Numbered from the stretch's first letter, positions 27,904 through 36,884 are shown. The stretch is 64,000 bases of DNA from Maritimibacter sp. (GCA_002695005.1 NZNT01000013.1:123737-187736); one strand, 5' to 3'. Translations and numbers: made by a program. The notes: a model not told the origin generated them from the sequence alone.

Positions 27904-28743
27904 TTAGGAAGCGCCGTGACGGGCCGAAACGACCCTGTCTCTGTTATCCATGTCGGGGTGAACGCGCACGTCTTCAAGGCCTGCCTCGGTGAAAATCCCG
28001 GCCACGGCCGGACCCTGCCGGTGACCGATCTCGACCAGAAGACGACCGCCGGGCGCAAGATGCGCCCCGGCCCCGGCCGCGATCGCCCGATAAGGCCCAA
28101 GCCCGTCGCCGCCGGGACTGAGCGCAAGATGGGGATCGAATCCCAGAACCTCGGGCGCGAGCGACGGCATCTCGGAGGCCGCGATGTAGGGCGGGTTCGA
28201 CACGATGAGTTCGAAAACGCCGTTCACCCGGTCGAACCAGTCCGACACCGCGAAAGATACCCGCCCGCCGACGCCATGCGTTGCAGCATTCGCCCGCGCA
28301 ACCTCCAGCGCCGGGGGCGACAGGTCGGTCGCCATGACGCGCGCCTGCGTCCATTCGGCGGCCAGCGTCACGGCGAGGATGCCGCTCCCGGTCCCAAGGT
28401 CGAGCACACGCGCCGCCGGCCCGCCCTCCAGCGCCAGCGCGATCAGGCTTTCCGTCTCGGGCCGCGGGTCGAGCACGTCGGGCGTCACGGCGAAGTCACG
28501 CCCCCAGAAGGCGCGGTGGCCCAGGATCTTGGACACAGGCTCGCGTGCTTCGCGCCGGGCGAGATAGCCGTCGAGCCGCGCCGACGCGTCCTTTGCAACC
28601 GCCATGTCGCGCTCCAGCGTCAGGCGCAGAGCATCCAGACCCGTCGCATGTGCCACGAGCCGCTGGGCATCGCGCGCCGCGCCCTCGATCCCCGCACGGC
28701 GCAGCCGGTCGGTGGCCGCGGCCAGCGCCTCGCCCAGGGTCAT
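27904..28743 (-). CDS. prmC: Peptide chain release factor N5-glutamine methyltransferase
   Basis: PrmC methylates the Gln of the GGQ motif in release factors, using SAM. The 279-residue protein has an N-terminal helical domain, the PRPETE segment, the SAM-binding [12 protein letters not shown], and the catalytic NPPY motif (IVSNPPYIA). Its start overlaps the prfA stop as ATGA, so enzyme and substrate are co-translated. Confidence 0.96.
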   Translation of the reverse strand: MTLGEALAAATDRLRRAGIEGAARDAQRLVAHATGLDALRLTLERDMAVAKDASARLDGYLARREAREPVSKILGHRAFWGRDFAVTPDVLDPRPETESLIALALEGGPAARVLDLGTGSGILAVTLAAEWTQARVMATDLSPPALEVARANAATHGVGGRVSFAVSDWFDRVNGVFELIVSNPPYIAASEMPSLAPEVLGFDPHLALSPGGDGLGPYRAIAAGAGAHLAPGGRLLVEIGHRQGPAVAGIFTEAGLEDVRVHPDMDNRDRVVSARHGAS

Positions 28744-29795
28744 GCGTCGAGTTCCGCCAGTTTCGCGGCCTGATCCGCTTCGATCAGCGCATCGATGATC
28801 TCGTCCAGCGCCCCCGCCATCACATCCGCCAGCTTGTAAAGCGTGAGGTTGATGCGGTGATCCGTCATCCGGCCCTGCGGGAAGTTGTAGGTGCGGATGC
28901 GCTCCGACCGATCACCCGTCCCCACCTGCGCCTTGCGGCTGGCGGCGCGTTCGTCATGCGCCCGCTCGCGTTCCATGTCGAAAAGCCGGGTCTTGAGCAC
29001 CTGCATCGCGATCTCGCGGTTGCGGTGCTGGGATTTCTCGGAGCTGGTGACGACGAGGCCGGTCGGAATATGGGTGATGCGCACAGCGGAATCGGTCGTG
29101 TTCACATGCTGTCCTCCGGCCCCGGAGGAGCGCATCGTGTCGATGCGCAGGTCGTTTGCGTCGATCTGGATATCCACGTCCTCGGCCTCCGGCAGCACCG
29201 CCACCGTGGCCGCCGAGGTATGGATGCGCCCGCCGCTCTCAGTCTCCGGCACCCGCTGCACCCGGTGCACGCCGCTTTCGAACTTCAGCCGCGCGAAAAC
29301 ACCGTCACCGGAGATACGCGCGACCATGTCCTTCACGCCGCCGACTTCGGACAGGCTCTGCTCCAGAACCTCGAAACGCCAGCCCCGCGCCTCGGCATAG
29401 CGCTGGTACATCCGGGCAAGATCACCGGCAAAGAGCGAGGCTTCGTCGCCCCCGGTACCGGGCCGGATCTCGATCAGCGCCGGGCGCGCATCGGCCGTGT
29501 CCCGCGGCAGGAGCGCCACGCGCATCGCCTGCTCCATCTCCGGCAGACGGTCCTTGAGGCCCGGCAACTCGTCCTCGGCCAGCTCGCGCATCTCGGGATC
29601 GGCCAGCATCGCCTCGGCCTCGTCGATGTCGGACAGAAGCTGGCGAAAGGCCGCGATCTCCTCGACCACCGGCTTCAGCTCGGCATATTCCCGTCCGACC
29701 TCGGCGATCTGGTCGCCCGACAGGCCTTCGGACATGCGCGCCTCCAGATACTGGAAGCGCTGCGTGATCGCGTCGAGTTTGTCGAGAGGCACCAT
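28740..29795 (-). CDS. prfA: Peptide chain release factor 1
   Basis: RF1 reads UAA and UAG stop codons. The 351-residue product has the [10 protein letters not shown] motif of domain 2, the anticodon-like loop region, and the catalytic GGQ in [21 protein letters not shown]-terminal tail beginning [15 protein letters not shown] is also present. It heads the prfA-prmC-DUF4167 group. It diverges from a small exported protein gene across 60 bp. Confidence 0.97.
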   Translation of the reverse strand: MVPLDKLDAITQRFQYLEARMSEGLSGDQIAEVGREYAELKPVVEEIAAFRQLLSDIDEAEAMLADPEMRELAEDELPGLKDRLPEMEQAMRVALLPRDTADARPALIEIRPGTGGDEASLFAGDLARMYQRYAEARGWRFEVLEQSLSEVGGVKDMVARISGDGVFARLKFESGVHRVQRVPETESGGRIHTSAATVAVLPEAEDVDIQIDANDLRIDTMRSSGAGGQHVNTTDSAVRITHIPTGLVVTSSEKSQHRNREIAMQVLKTRLFDMERERAHDERAASRKAQVGTGDRSERIRTYNFPQGRMTDHRINLTLYKLADVMAGALDEIIDALIEADQAAKLAELDA

Positions 29796-29855
29796 GCGGT
29801 CTCGTCGCCCAAAGCCGTGATTTGGTCAAGGGCGTGTTACGCGCTAGCATGATGC

Positions 29856-30212
29856 ATGAACAGGTTTCTGGCCCTCTTCGCCCTCATCGCGGCGCCCGCT
29901 GCCGCCGACCCGGATTGCTTCTGCACCGACCGGACCGGCACACGCGTCGAGCTCGGTCAGGAGATCTGCCTCACCGTCGACGGCCGGGCCTTCATCGCGC
30001 GCTGCGAAATGACGCTGAACACGCCGTCATGGAAACCCACCGGCGCGGACTGCGTGACCTCAGGACTGGGACGCGAGCCGGTCGAACCACCGGCTGACCC
30101 GCGCCGCGTTCACGCCCATGTCGCCCTGCCCGAAAACGAGGTGGGAATAGACATGGAGATTGCCGCCCTCCACCCAGATCGTCGCGATATCCGGGAATGC
30201 CCACAGCTTTGA
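29856..30212 (+). CDS. Small exported cysteine-rich protein with odd C-terminal extension
   Basis: The 118-residue frame starts with a signal peptide (MNRFLALFALIAAPAAA, cleavage about residue 17). A cysteine-bearing mature part follows (PDCFCTDRTGTRVELGQEICL, ARCEM and GADCVTS, about residues 18-69). From residue 69 on, the frame runs antisense through the 3' third of the DUF1499 gene (30060-30212), and that tail has no normal protein character. The natural end was probably near residue 69, so the stop may have been lost. Function is unknown. Confidence 0.55.
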   Translation: MNRFLALFALIAAPAAADPDCFCTDRTGTRVELGQEICLTVDGRAFIARCEMTLNTPSWKPTGADCVTSGLGREPVEPPADPRRVHAHVALPENEVGIDMEIAALHPDRRDIRECPQL

Positions 30213-30482
30213 CCGGGTGACAAAGGCCGCCGGGTCGTCCCCGTCCCCCACACGCTCGGTCCGGGGGGTGGCGGCGGCGATGGACGTCAGCGCCTCGAAC
30301 GCATCCGGCGGCAGGTCGGCCAAGGGGCGCACCACCTTGATGCCCCCCGTCATCGGATGCGCGCCGGGCTCATTCGGCCCCGGTTTCTCGGCGAACCGGT
30401 CCGCCGGCAGCGGAGAGACGCGCACCCAGATGCCGAAAACGATAACAAGGGCGATCAGGACGGCGATGATTTTCAGGAGCAT
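30060..30482 (-). CDS. DUF1499 family membrane-anchored protein
   Basis: The 140-residue protein has one N-terminal transmembrane segment (MLLKIIAVLIALVIVFGIWV). The DUF1499 region follows, with LPPDAFEALTSIAAATPRTERV, VTRSKLWAFPDIATIWVEGGNLHVYSHLVFG and DMGVNAARVSRWFDRLASQ, which is the usual C-terminal signature. The function of the family is unknown. It is a single gene, divergent from the small exported protein at 30.5 kb, and it overlaps antisense the extended tail of the gene at 29.9 kb. Confidence 0.87.
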   Translation of the reverse strand: MLLKIIAVLIALVIVFGIWVRVSPLPADRFAEKPGPNEPGAHPMTGGIKVVRPLADLPPDAFEALTSIAAATPRTERVGDGDDPAAFVTRSKLWAFPDIATIWVEGGNLHVYSHLVFGQGDMGVNAARVSRWFDRLASQS

Positions 30483-30538
30483 GAAGCCTCCGGGCTGTTA
30501 AGGTGCACCACAGGGTAACCGGAATTTCGGAGATTGGA

Positions 30539-30883
30539 ATGATGATACGCGGCATATTGGTCGCCTGCTGCCTGCCCGGCCTCGCCGTGGCGCAGGCATA
30601 TGACGGCATCTACAGACCGGCCGGCATGGATTGGTGGGATTGCACCAGCATCGGCATGGACGGCGGGGCGGTCGCCATCGGTGGCGGCGAGCTTCAGGGT
30701 GTGGAAAATGCCTGTACTCTGTCGGACCCGGTCGACGTGCGCGCCATGAGCGCGACGCTGTACGACATGGAATGCATGGGCGAAGGCATGTCCTCCACCG
30801 AGCGGGTGATGCTGATGACCTCGGATGCCGGGGTCTACGTCATCCGCGACGGGTTCGTCGCCGAGTGGGAGCGCTGCGAGTAG
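30539..30883 (+). CDS. Small exported protein of unknown function (114 aa)
   Basis: A signal peptide (MMIRGILVACCLPGLAVA, about 18 residues) precedes a mature domain with four spaced cysteines (WWDCTSIG, NACTLS, MECMGEG and the C-terminal RCE). The cysteines could form two disulfides in the periplasm. It resembles the numerous small secreted proteins of Rhodobacteraceae; no family is named here. The ATG follows CGGAG by about eight bases. The frame's earlier ATG at 30503 lacks a signal peptide at the right place. Confidence 0.75.
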   Translation: MMIRGILVACCLPGLAVAQAYDGIYRPAGMDWWDCTSIGMDGGAVAIGGGELQGVENACTLSDPVDVRAMSATLYDMECMGEGMSSTERVMLMTSDAGVYVIRDGFVAEWERCE

Positions 30884-30900
30884 GCGGTGCCAGATCGTGC

Positions 30901-31000
30901 GGGCTGACGCCCGCGCAGGGTTTGCGCATCCCCGCCTTCGGCGGGCACACGCGGCGGGGGACCAGTCCCCCGGGGCCGCATTTGCAGGCAAATGCGACCT
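30901..31000. repeat. Run of four adjacent hairpins in a 150-bp intergenic stretch
   Basis: Four inverted repeats follow one another: GGGC-tgac-GCCC (30901-30912), CCCGCC-ttc-GGCGGG (30931-30945), GGGGGA-ccag-TCCCCC (30956-30971) and GCATTTG-cagg-CAAATGC (30978-30995). They lie between the stops of two convergent genes and abut the GTATTT...AAGAAG element. They probably act together as a transcript end for both strands. Confidence 0.55.
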
Positions 31001-31032
31001 CCCCCTGAAGTATTTCGGGAACGAAGAAGGGG
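31001..31032 (+). repeat. Rhodobacteraceae-type intergenic element, copy 1
   Basis: The core GTATTTCGGGAACGAAGAAG, preceded by a C-rich run, matches the second copy at about 36.8 kb on the opposite strand (GTATTTTCGGACCAAAGAAG). Elements of this form are familiar at the ends of Rhodobacteraceae transcripts. Confidence 0.55.
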
Positions 31033-31992
31033 TCAGCGGCGCGTGTAGCCCCAGAGGCTGAGGATGTCCGTGGCCACATGCGCGGCGGCAATGGCCGTCG
31101 CGCCGGTTGTGTCGAATGGGGGCGACACTTCCACCACGTCGCCGCCCACGATGTCGAGTCCGGCCATGCCGCGCAGGATCGCCGCCGCCTGTCCAGACGA
31201 CAGCCCGCCCCAGACCGGCGTTCCCGTCCCCGGCGCGAAGGCCGGGTCCAGCCCGTCGATGTCGAAGGTGAGATAGGCCGGGCCGGCCCCCACCGTCTCG
31301 CGAATACGCTCCACAACGGCGGCGGGCCCGATGCGGTGCACCTCCGGCGCGTCGACGATGGTGATCCCCATCGGATCCTCGTTCGTGGTGCGGATCCCGA
31401 TCTGGATCGAGCGCGGCACGTCGATCAGCCCCTCCTTCACCGCCTTGTAGACGAAGGTGCCGTGATCCACGCGGGACGGGTCGTCATCCGGCCAGCTGTC
31501 CGTATGGGCGTCGAACTGCACCAGCGCGAGGGGGCCGTGTTTCGCCACATGGGCCCGCAGGATCGGCAGGGTGATCGAATGGTCCCCGCCCAGTGTGACT
31601 ACCGCGCAGTCCTGTGCGAGGATGCCGGCGATATGCGCCTCGATCCGCTGCGGCACACCGGCGGGATAGGCATAGTCAAAGGCCATGTCGCCGTAGTCCG
31701 CGATGGCGAAGTCGCTCATCACGTCATAGCCCCAGCCATAGGGCGCATCCGGGGACTGGAGCGCCGATGCCTCCCGGATCGCGCGCGGGCCAAGGCGGGT
31801 GCCGGGCCGGTTGGTCACCGACTGATCGAACGGGATGCCGGTCACCGCCGCATCGGCCTGCGTCAGGTCCTTGGTGTAGCGGCGGCGCAGAAAGCTCGTC
31901 GCCCCGGCAAAGGTGTTCTCGAACCCCGGCCCCTTGAGGTCCGACCGGGTGAAGGCCGCGTCCACCTCGTTCTTTGCATCTTCGAGCGCCAT
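31033..31992 (-). CDS. speB: Agmatinase / ureohydrolase family
   Basis: The enzyme hydrolyses agmatine (or a related guanidino compound) to putrescine and urea. The 319-residue protein has all three manganese motifs of the ureohydrolase family: GGDHSITLP, FDAHTDSWPDD and TFDIDGLDPAFAPGTGTPVWGG. GGGAGG lies six bases before the ATG. It diverges from mazG across 109 bp. Guanidinobutyrase or guanidinopropionase activity cannot be excluded from sequence. Confidence 0.88.
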   Translation of the reverse strand: MALEDAKNEVDAAFTRSDLKGPGFENTFAGATSFLRRRYTKDLTQADAAVTGIPFDQSVTNRPGTRLGPRAIREASALQSPDAPYGWGYDVMSDFAIADYGDMAFDYAYPAGVPQRIEAHIAGILAQDCAVVTLGGDHSITLPILRAHVAKHGPLALVQFDAHTDSWPDDDPSRVDHGTFVYKAVKEGLIDVPRSIQIGIRTTNEDPMGITIVDAPEVHRIGPAAVVERIRETVGAGPAYLTFDIDGLDPAFAPGTGTPVWGGLSSGQAAAILRGMAGLDIVGGDVVEVSPPFDTTGATAIAAAHVATDILSLWGYTRR

Positions 31993-32101
31993 GTCGCCTC
32001 CCATTCTCGGTGCGGCCACGTTGCCACCGCCCCTGCCCGCCCGCAAGCGCTGGCAGCGCCGCGCGCGCTTTGCTAGGCCTGTGGCGACCAAGGAGGTGCC
32101 C

Positions 32102-32932
32102 ATGACCCGTTCCGACGACCTCATCCACGACCCCAAGGGCGGGATGCCCCGGCTGATCGAGATCATGCGCCGCCTGCGTGACCCCGAGACGGGCTGCCCC
32201 TGGGACATCGAGCAGGACTTCGCGACCATCGCGCCCTACACGATCGAGGAGGCCTATGAGGTCGCCGACGCGATCGAGCGCGAGGCGTGGGACGACCTCA
32301 AGGGCGAGTTGGGCGATCTGCTGTTCCAGTCGGTGTTCCACGCCCAGATGGCGGATGAGCGCGGCTGGTTCGACATCGACGACGTCGCCAACCAGATGTC
32401 CGACAAGATGGTGGCCCGCCACCCCCATGTCTTCGGCACGGAAAGCCGCGACAAGTCCGCCGAGCAACAGACCGCGGACTGGGAGACGATCAAGGCCGCC
32501 GAACGCGCCGCCAAGGCCCGAACGGGCGTGCTGGATGACGTGGCGTTGGGCCTGCCCGCCCTCCTGCGGGCGATGAAGCTCCAAAAGCGGGCCGCCCGCG
32601 TGGGATTCGACTGGCCCGAAATCGATCCCGTGCTGGACAAGGTGGCCGAAGAGGCGCGCGAGGTGGTCGAGGCGCGCGAAAGCCTCACCCATGCCGAGGT
32701 GACCGAGGAGATCGGGGACCTCCTGTTCGTGCTGGCCAACGTGGCCCGCCATCTGGACGTCGACCCGGAGGCTGCCCTGCGCGGCACAAACGCGAAATTC
32801 GTGCGCCGGTTTGGTCAGATCGAGGCCCGGCTCGCCGCGGCGGGCAAGCGGCCGGAAGACAGCGACCTCGCCGAAATGGACGCCCTGTGGGACGCCGTGA
32901 AAGCCGAGGAGCGGGCAGCGAAAAAAACCTGA
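32102..32932 (+). CDS. mazG: Nucleoside triphosphate pyrophosphohydrolase MazG
   Basis: MazG hydrolyses NTPs and dNTPs to monophosphates, cleaning the nucleotide pool and modulating ppGpp responses. The 276-residue protein contains two MazG-type four-helix domains. The first has GCPWDIEQDFATIAPYTIEEAYEV and the EELGDLLFQ-like motif KGELGDLLFQSVFHAQ; the second has KVAEEAREVVEA and EEIGDLLFVLANVARHL. An AGGAGG ribosome site lies six bases before the ATG. Confidence 0.96.
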   Translation: MTRSDDLIHDPKGGMPRLIEIMRRLRDPETGCPWDIEQDFATIAPYTIEEAYEVADAIEREAWDDLKGELGDLLFQSVFHAQMADERGWFDIDDVANQMSDKMVARHPHVFGTESRDKSAEQQTADWETIKAAERAAKARTGVLDDVALGLPALLRAMKLQKRAARVGFDWPEIDPVLDKVAEEAREVVEARESLTHAEVTEEIGDLLFVLANVARHLDVDPEAALRGTNAKFVRRFGQIEARLAAAGKRPEDSDLAEMDALWDAVKAEERAAKKT

Positions 32933-33005
32933 TTTCTTCACTCGGGTATTGACCCGACCAAAACACTCAGGTTTAACCGCCACCGAAAGCAAACGGGAGA
33001 TTTCG

Positions 33006-34007
33006 ATGCTTCGCACAACCATCACAACCGCCTGCCTCGCCGCCACCGCGCTCCCCGCCATGGCAGAGGTCAACGTCTATTCCTATCGCCAGCCCGAGCT
33101 GATCCAGCCGCTGGTCGACGCCTTCACGGAGGAAACCGGAATCGAGGTCAACGTGGCCTTCCTCAACACCGGCATGGTCGAGCGCCTTCAGGCCGAGGGC
33201 CAGCGCTCCCCCGCCGACGTCGTCCTGACCACCGACATCTCGCGCCTGTCCGAGCTGGTCGAGGCGGATGTCACGCAGCCGGTCGAGAGCGACGTGCTCG
33301 CCGACCAGATTCCGGCGGAATACCGCGATCCGGGCAACGAGTGGTTCGGCCTCACCCGCCGCGCCCGCGTCGTCTATGCCTCCCAGGAGCGCGTGGATGA
33401 GGGCGAGGTGACGACCTATGAGGACTTGGCCGACCCCAAATGGGAGGGGCGCATCTGCACCCGCTCCGGCACCCATGCCTACATGGTCGCCCTGACCTCC
33501 GCCGCGATCCATCACCTGGGCGAAGACGGTGCCAAGGAGTGGCTCGAAGGCCTAAAGGCCAACCTCGCGCAGAAGCCTCAGGGCAATGACCGCGCGCAGG
33601 TCAAATCCATCTGGGCCGGCGAATGCGACATCTCCATCGGCAACACCTACTACATGGGTGCGATGCTCGAGGACGAGGAACAGACCGAATGGGCCAATTC
33701 CGTGCGCATCGAGTTCCCGGAGTTCGAAGGCGCAGGCACCCATGTCAACGTCTCCGGCATGGCGCTGACCAAGGCCGCGCCGCACCGTGAGGACGCGGTC
33801 GCCTTCATGGAATTCCTCGCCTCCGATGAAGCGCAGGCGATCTATGCCGAAGCGGTCTACGAATACCCGGTGGCCGAGGGCGTGCCGAACTCCGACCTGG
33901 TTGATAGCTGGGGCGAGTTCACGGCGGACGACGTGAACCTCATGGACCTCGCGAAACTGCGCCCCGACGCGCTGCGCATCACGCAGGAAGTCGACTACGA
34001 CGGCTGA
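33006..34007 (+). CDS. Ferric-iron ABC transporter substrate-binding protein (FutA/FbpA class)
   Basis: This 333-residue periplasmic protein has a signal peptide (residues 1-20, ending AMA) and the class signature NVYSYRQPELIQPLVDAFTEETGIEVNV. Likely iron-ligand tyrosines lie in NVYSYR and in the paired GNTYYMGAM. The ATG follows GGGAGA. No permease or ATPase gene adjoins it, so it is an orphan binding protein or its partners lie elsewhere. TTGACC at 32949 with GTTTAA 16 bp later could be a promoter. It ends in a strong terminator. Confidence 0.9.
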   Translation: MLRTTITTACLAATALPAMAEVNVYSYRQPELIQPLVDAFTEETGIEVNVAFLNTGMVERLQAEGQRSPADVVLTTDISRLSELVEADVTQPVESDVLADQIPAEYRDPGNEWFGLTRRARVVYASQERVDEGEVTTYEDLADPKWEGRICTRSGTHAYMVALTSAAIHHLGEDGAKEWLEGLKANLAQKPQGNDRAQVKSIWAGECDISIGNTYYMGAMLEDEEQTEWANSVRIEFPEFEGAGTHVNVSGMALTKAAPHREDAVAFMEFLASDEAQAIYAEAVYEYPVAEGVPNSDLVDSWGEFTADDVNLMDLAKLRPDALRITQEVDYDG

Positions 34008-34036
34008 TCCGCCGACGGATCGACACAGAAAATCAG

Positions 34037-34067
34037 ACGCGCCCCGAACGGACCGGGGCGCGTTTTT
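34037..34067 (+). terminator. Intrinsic terminator of the iron-binding protein gene
   Basis: A perfect 10-bp stem ACGCGCCCCG/CGGGGCGCGT (34037-34046 with 34054-34063) with a 7-nt loop runs into a T-tract, 30 bp after the stop codon. Confidence 0.9.
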
Positions 34068-34128
34068 CGTTGCGAAGCAGGGAAATGGCGGCGAAACCCG
34101 ACGCGCGCACACGCGGCGACCCCGCGCC

Positions 34129-35487
34129 TCAGCGTCGCGAGACTTTCAGCCAGATCCCGTCCCGCCCCCGCACCGTCAGATGCGCGACCGGCATCGCGGG
34201 TTTCTCCGCCACCAGCTCGAACCGGCAGGCGCGCAGGAGCATGGCGATGAGGAGCGGCCCCTCCACCATCGCGAAGCCCGCCCCGGTGCAGACCCGTTGA
34301 CCTGCGGAAAACGGCATGAACGCCTCGCGCAGACAGGTCTTGCCATTCTCGGTCGCAAAGCGCCCCGGGTCGAAATCGTCCGGCCGGTCCCACAGCCGCT
34401 CATGCCGGTGCTGGTGCCACGGGCTCAGGACGATCTGGCTGCCCTTGGGCACCTCCCGGTCGCGGAAATGTTCCGGACAGGCGGCCTCACGCACCATCAT
34501 CGGCACCGGCGGATAGAGCCTCAGCGCCTCGCGAAACACGTCGCGCGCCACGCTCAGCTTCGACACGACACCGAACTCCGGCGCCGTCCCCAGCCGCTCT
34601 GTCGCCTCCGCCGCCACCCGGTCCTGCCAGTCGGGAAACATGGCCAGCAGGTAGAGCGTCCAGGCCAGCGCCGAAGCCGACGTTTCATGTCCGGCGAGGA
34701 AGAAGATCGCGACCTGATCGACCATTTCCTCGGTATCGAAGGTCTCGCCCGTCACCGGGTCGGCGGTCGTCATGATCTTGGTGGCCAGATCGTCGGGCGC
34801 GGTCCCCGCCGCGATCTCGTCCATCCGGTCGGCCGTCAGCCGGGTAATGAGCGCCCGGATATCACGCGCCGTGCGCTTCGTCTCCCGGCTGTGAAAGCGC
34901 GGGAACCATTTGGGAAGGGGCAGCACGGCCCCGAGGTTCAAGACCGGCTGCGCGCGCTGGTGCTCCCGGAATTTCTCGAACACCGCGCTCGCCGTCTCAT
35001 CCTCGATCGGAATCGAGAACAACGTGCGGAAAATCACGTCCGCCGCCGCATGGCTGGTCTCGGGCTCCACGTCGATCGATTCCCCGGCGCGCGCCGCCAT
35101 CCGCGCCGCCGCGGCCTCGCCCGCCGCCCACATTGCCGGGAAGGTATCGCGCAGCCGCCCGCCCTCGAAGGCCGGGTCGATGATGCGCCGCTGCCGCTTC
35201 CACGTCTCGCCATTGGTCACGAAAACCGAATTGCCCAGAAGTGGCGCAAGCCCCTCGCGAATCCGGTTGGACTTGGGAAAATCGTCCGGCCGCTCCTTCA
35301 GCACCAACCGCGTCAAGACGGGATCGTTGCACAGGTAAGACCGGAAGAACGGCGTTCGGAATTCCGCCATCCAGGCGCGGTACAGATGCCCTGGCTGGGC
35401 CGACAGAATGTCCTGCCGAAACAGCCGCGCATAGCGGCGCAGCGACACCTTGCCGGGCCGGGGTGTTGGCTTTGGCGGCTGCATCAC
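34129..35487 (-). CDS. Cytochrome P450
   Basis: This soluble bacterial-type P450 of 452 residues has all diagnostic motifs: the I-helix oxygen-binding AGHETSA, the K-helix EALR (ExxR), PERF-type DPGRF, and the haem loop FSAGQRVCTGAGFA with the axial cysteine. It should hydroxylate or otherwise oxidise a small hydrophobic substrate with electrons from separate redox partners, which are not encoded nearby. Its ATG overlaps the upstream hydrolase stop (ATGA), so the pair is translationally coupled. Confidence 0.95.
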   Translation of the reverse strand: MMQPPKPTPRPGKVSLRRYARLFRQDILSAQPGHLYRAWMAEFRTPFFRSYLCNDPVLTRLVLKERPDDFPKSNRIREGLAPLLGNSVFVTNGETWKRQRRIIDPAFEGGRLRDTFPAMWAAGEAAAARMAARAGESIDVEPETSHAAADVIFRTLFSIPIEDETASAVFEKFREHQRAQPVLNLGAVLPLPKWFPRFHSRETKRTARDIRALITRLTADRMDEIAAGTAPDDLATKIMTTADPVTGETFDTEEMVDQVAIFFLAGHETSASALAWTLYLLAMFPDWQDRVAAEATERLGTAPEFGVVSKLSVARDVFREALRLYPPVPMMVREAACPEHFRDREVPKGSQIVLSPWHQHRHERLWDRPDDFDPGRFATENGKTCLREAFMPFSAGQRVCTGAGFAMVEGPLLIAMLLRACRFELVAEKPAMPVAHLTVRGRDGIWLKVSRR

Positions 35488-36722
35488 GGCGCCATGCTCG
35501 TGAATTTCGACGCCGCCCGCGTGATCCGGCTCTGCGACGGCGCGCGTCCCGCGTATCTTTCAGCCAGCGTCCTCGGCCCCGCCGTGATCCGGAAATAGTC
35601 GTAGTCGCCGGGCCGGTCGAAGGCGCAGAGATACTGGAAATGCAGCCGGAAAAACCGCCACCGCAACTCCGCCCACCGCTCGGGCGAAAGCGTCTGCGTG
35701 AAGGCGGCCGAGATGACCAGGGGCCAGCGCTGGCCCTCGGGCGCCACGCCCGACACGGCAACCGGGTCGCACAGCGCAAAGGCGCAGCCATCCCCCGGCG
35801 CGGTCACGTCGAGCCAGAACAGGCTGTCCGAGGTGGACAGATCATGCAGGTCGCGCCGCAGCCGCCCCGCATCGCGCAAAAACGACACCATCGGCACCAC
35901 CTGCCCCAATGACAGAAACCCGAGCGCCGGGCCGTCCGCCGGAATCCGCCCCGCCCGGTCGAGGTCGGCCAGGATCGACACCCCCAGATGCGCACCCGAG
36001 GAATGGCCCACGACCAGCACCTCGTCCACGTCCTCCTCCAGCGCCGCCGCGATCTGGTCGGCGAAGACCGCCATCCGCCCCTCCAGCTCCGGTGGATTGG
36101 CCCCCTTGGAGCGCGCCGAATAGGCATAGTCATGCATCAGGTAGTAGACGAACAGCTTGTTGTCATAGCGCCGGAACGCGCGCAGCACCACGACGAGGAC
36201 CGCTACAAAGGCCAGCCAGAACAAAAGGTTGGGCAGGACCCCTGCGACCAGAAGCCCCGCTGCCCAATGCAATACCTGCCCGACGATCCACCCGCCGAGA
36301 CCGGCCACGACCATTTGCAGGATCAGCATCGCCACCGGATAAAGCGCCGCCAGCACCGGCCCCTTGCGCAGCCGCATCAGCCGCCACAGCGCCCCCGACC
36401 CGATATAGGTCCAGGCGGTGCGCGCCATCAGCAGATAGGTCTGGGGAATATTCAGCTCCATCGAATCGCGCACGATGTCTGACCAGACGAGCACGTCGAA
36501 CTCCGCCTCGACCTCGCCCCCCTCGATCGCGCCATCAACCTGCCAGCCATAGGTCGCGCCACCCTGCCGGCCCACCAGCCCGATCCCATAGCCGGAAATC
36601 CCGGCCTGGGCCGCGCCTTCGCTCCGGTAAAGCTCGCGGTAGCGGCGCGGATGAATCGGATCATAGCCGGGGATGTAGAACACCCGCCGCCGCCTGACCG
36701 TCTGTCCCTGCCCGTCCGTCAT
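35484..36722 (-). CDS. Membrane-embedded alpha/beta hydrolase-like protein
   Basis: The 412-residue protein starts with an RRRVFYIPGYDPIHPRRY segment, which places a hydrolase oxyanion-type loop early. It then has two or three transmembrane helices (about residues 130-200), and after them the nucleophile elbow GHSSG (in VLVVGHSSGAHLGVS) of serine hydrolases. A C-terminal RFFRLHFQYLCAFD follows. Lipase or esterase-like activity at the membrane is inferred. It precedes the P450 with an ATGA overlap, so the two may act on one substrate. The start follows AAGGCGAC; a longer frame to 36788 has no ribosome site. Confidence 0.78.
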   Translation of the reverse strand: MTDGQGQTVRRRRVFYIPGYDPIHPRRYRELYRSEGAAQAGISGYGIGLVGRQGGATYGWQVDGAIEGGEVEAEFDVLVWSDIVRDSMELNIPQTYLLMARTAWTYIGSGALWRLMRLRKGPVLAALYPVAMLILQMVVAGLGGWIVGQVLHWAAGLLVAGVLPNLLFWLAFVAVLVVVLRAFRRYDNKLFVYYLMHDYAYSARSKGANPPELEGRMAVFADQIAAALEEDVDEVLVVGHSSGAHLGVSILADLDRAGRIPADGPALGFLSLGQVVPMVSFLRDAGRLRRDLHDLSTSDSLFWLDVTAPGDGCAFALCDPVAVSGVAPEGQRWPLVISAAFTQTLSPERWAELRWRFFRLHFQYLCAFDRPGDYDYFRITAGPRTLAERYAGRAPSQSRITRAASKFTSMAP

Positions 36723-36798
36723 GTCGCCTTGCCTCTCGCCGAAACGATACCCATCGTTTTCGACGAAAATAAGCCCCAACGGCGACAATCCGGGCGCG

Positions 36799-36854
36799 CG
36801 TCCCCTCTTCTTTGGTCCGAAAATACCTCGGGGGTGCGGGGGCAGCGCCCCCGC
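36799..36854 (-). repeat. Rhodobacteraceae-type intergenic element, copy 2, with hairpin
   Basis: On the minus strand a hairpin GCGGGGGC/GCCCCCGC (36836-36854) is followed by CACCCCCGAGGTATTTTCGG and then ACCAAAGAAGAGG. The GTATTT...AAAGAAG core matches copy 1 at 31.0 kb. It lies downstream of ccdA on the same strand and upstream of the hydrolase gene, a position suited to a transcript end. Confidence 0.55.
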
Positions 36855-36884
36855 GCGGGTCGGCGCGCGCCAGCGCGGCGAAAC

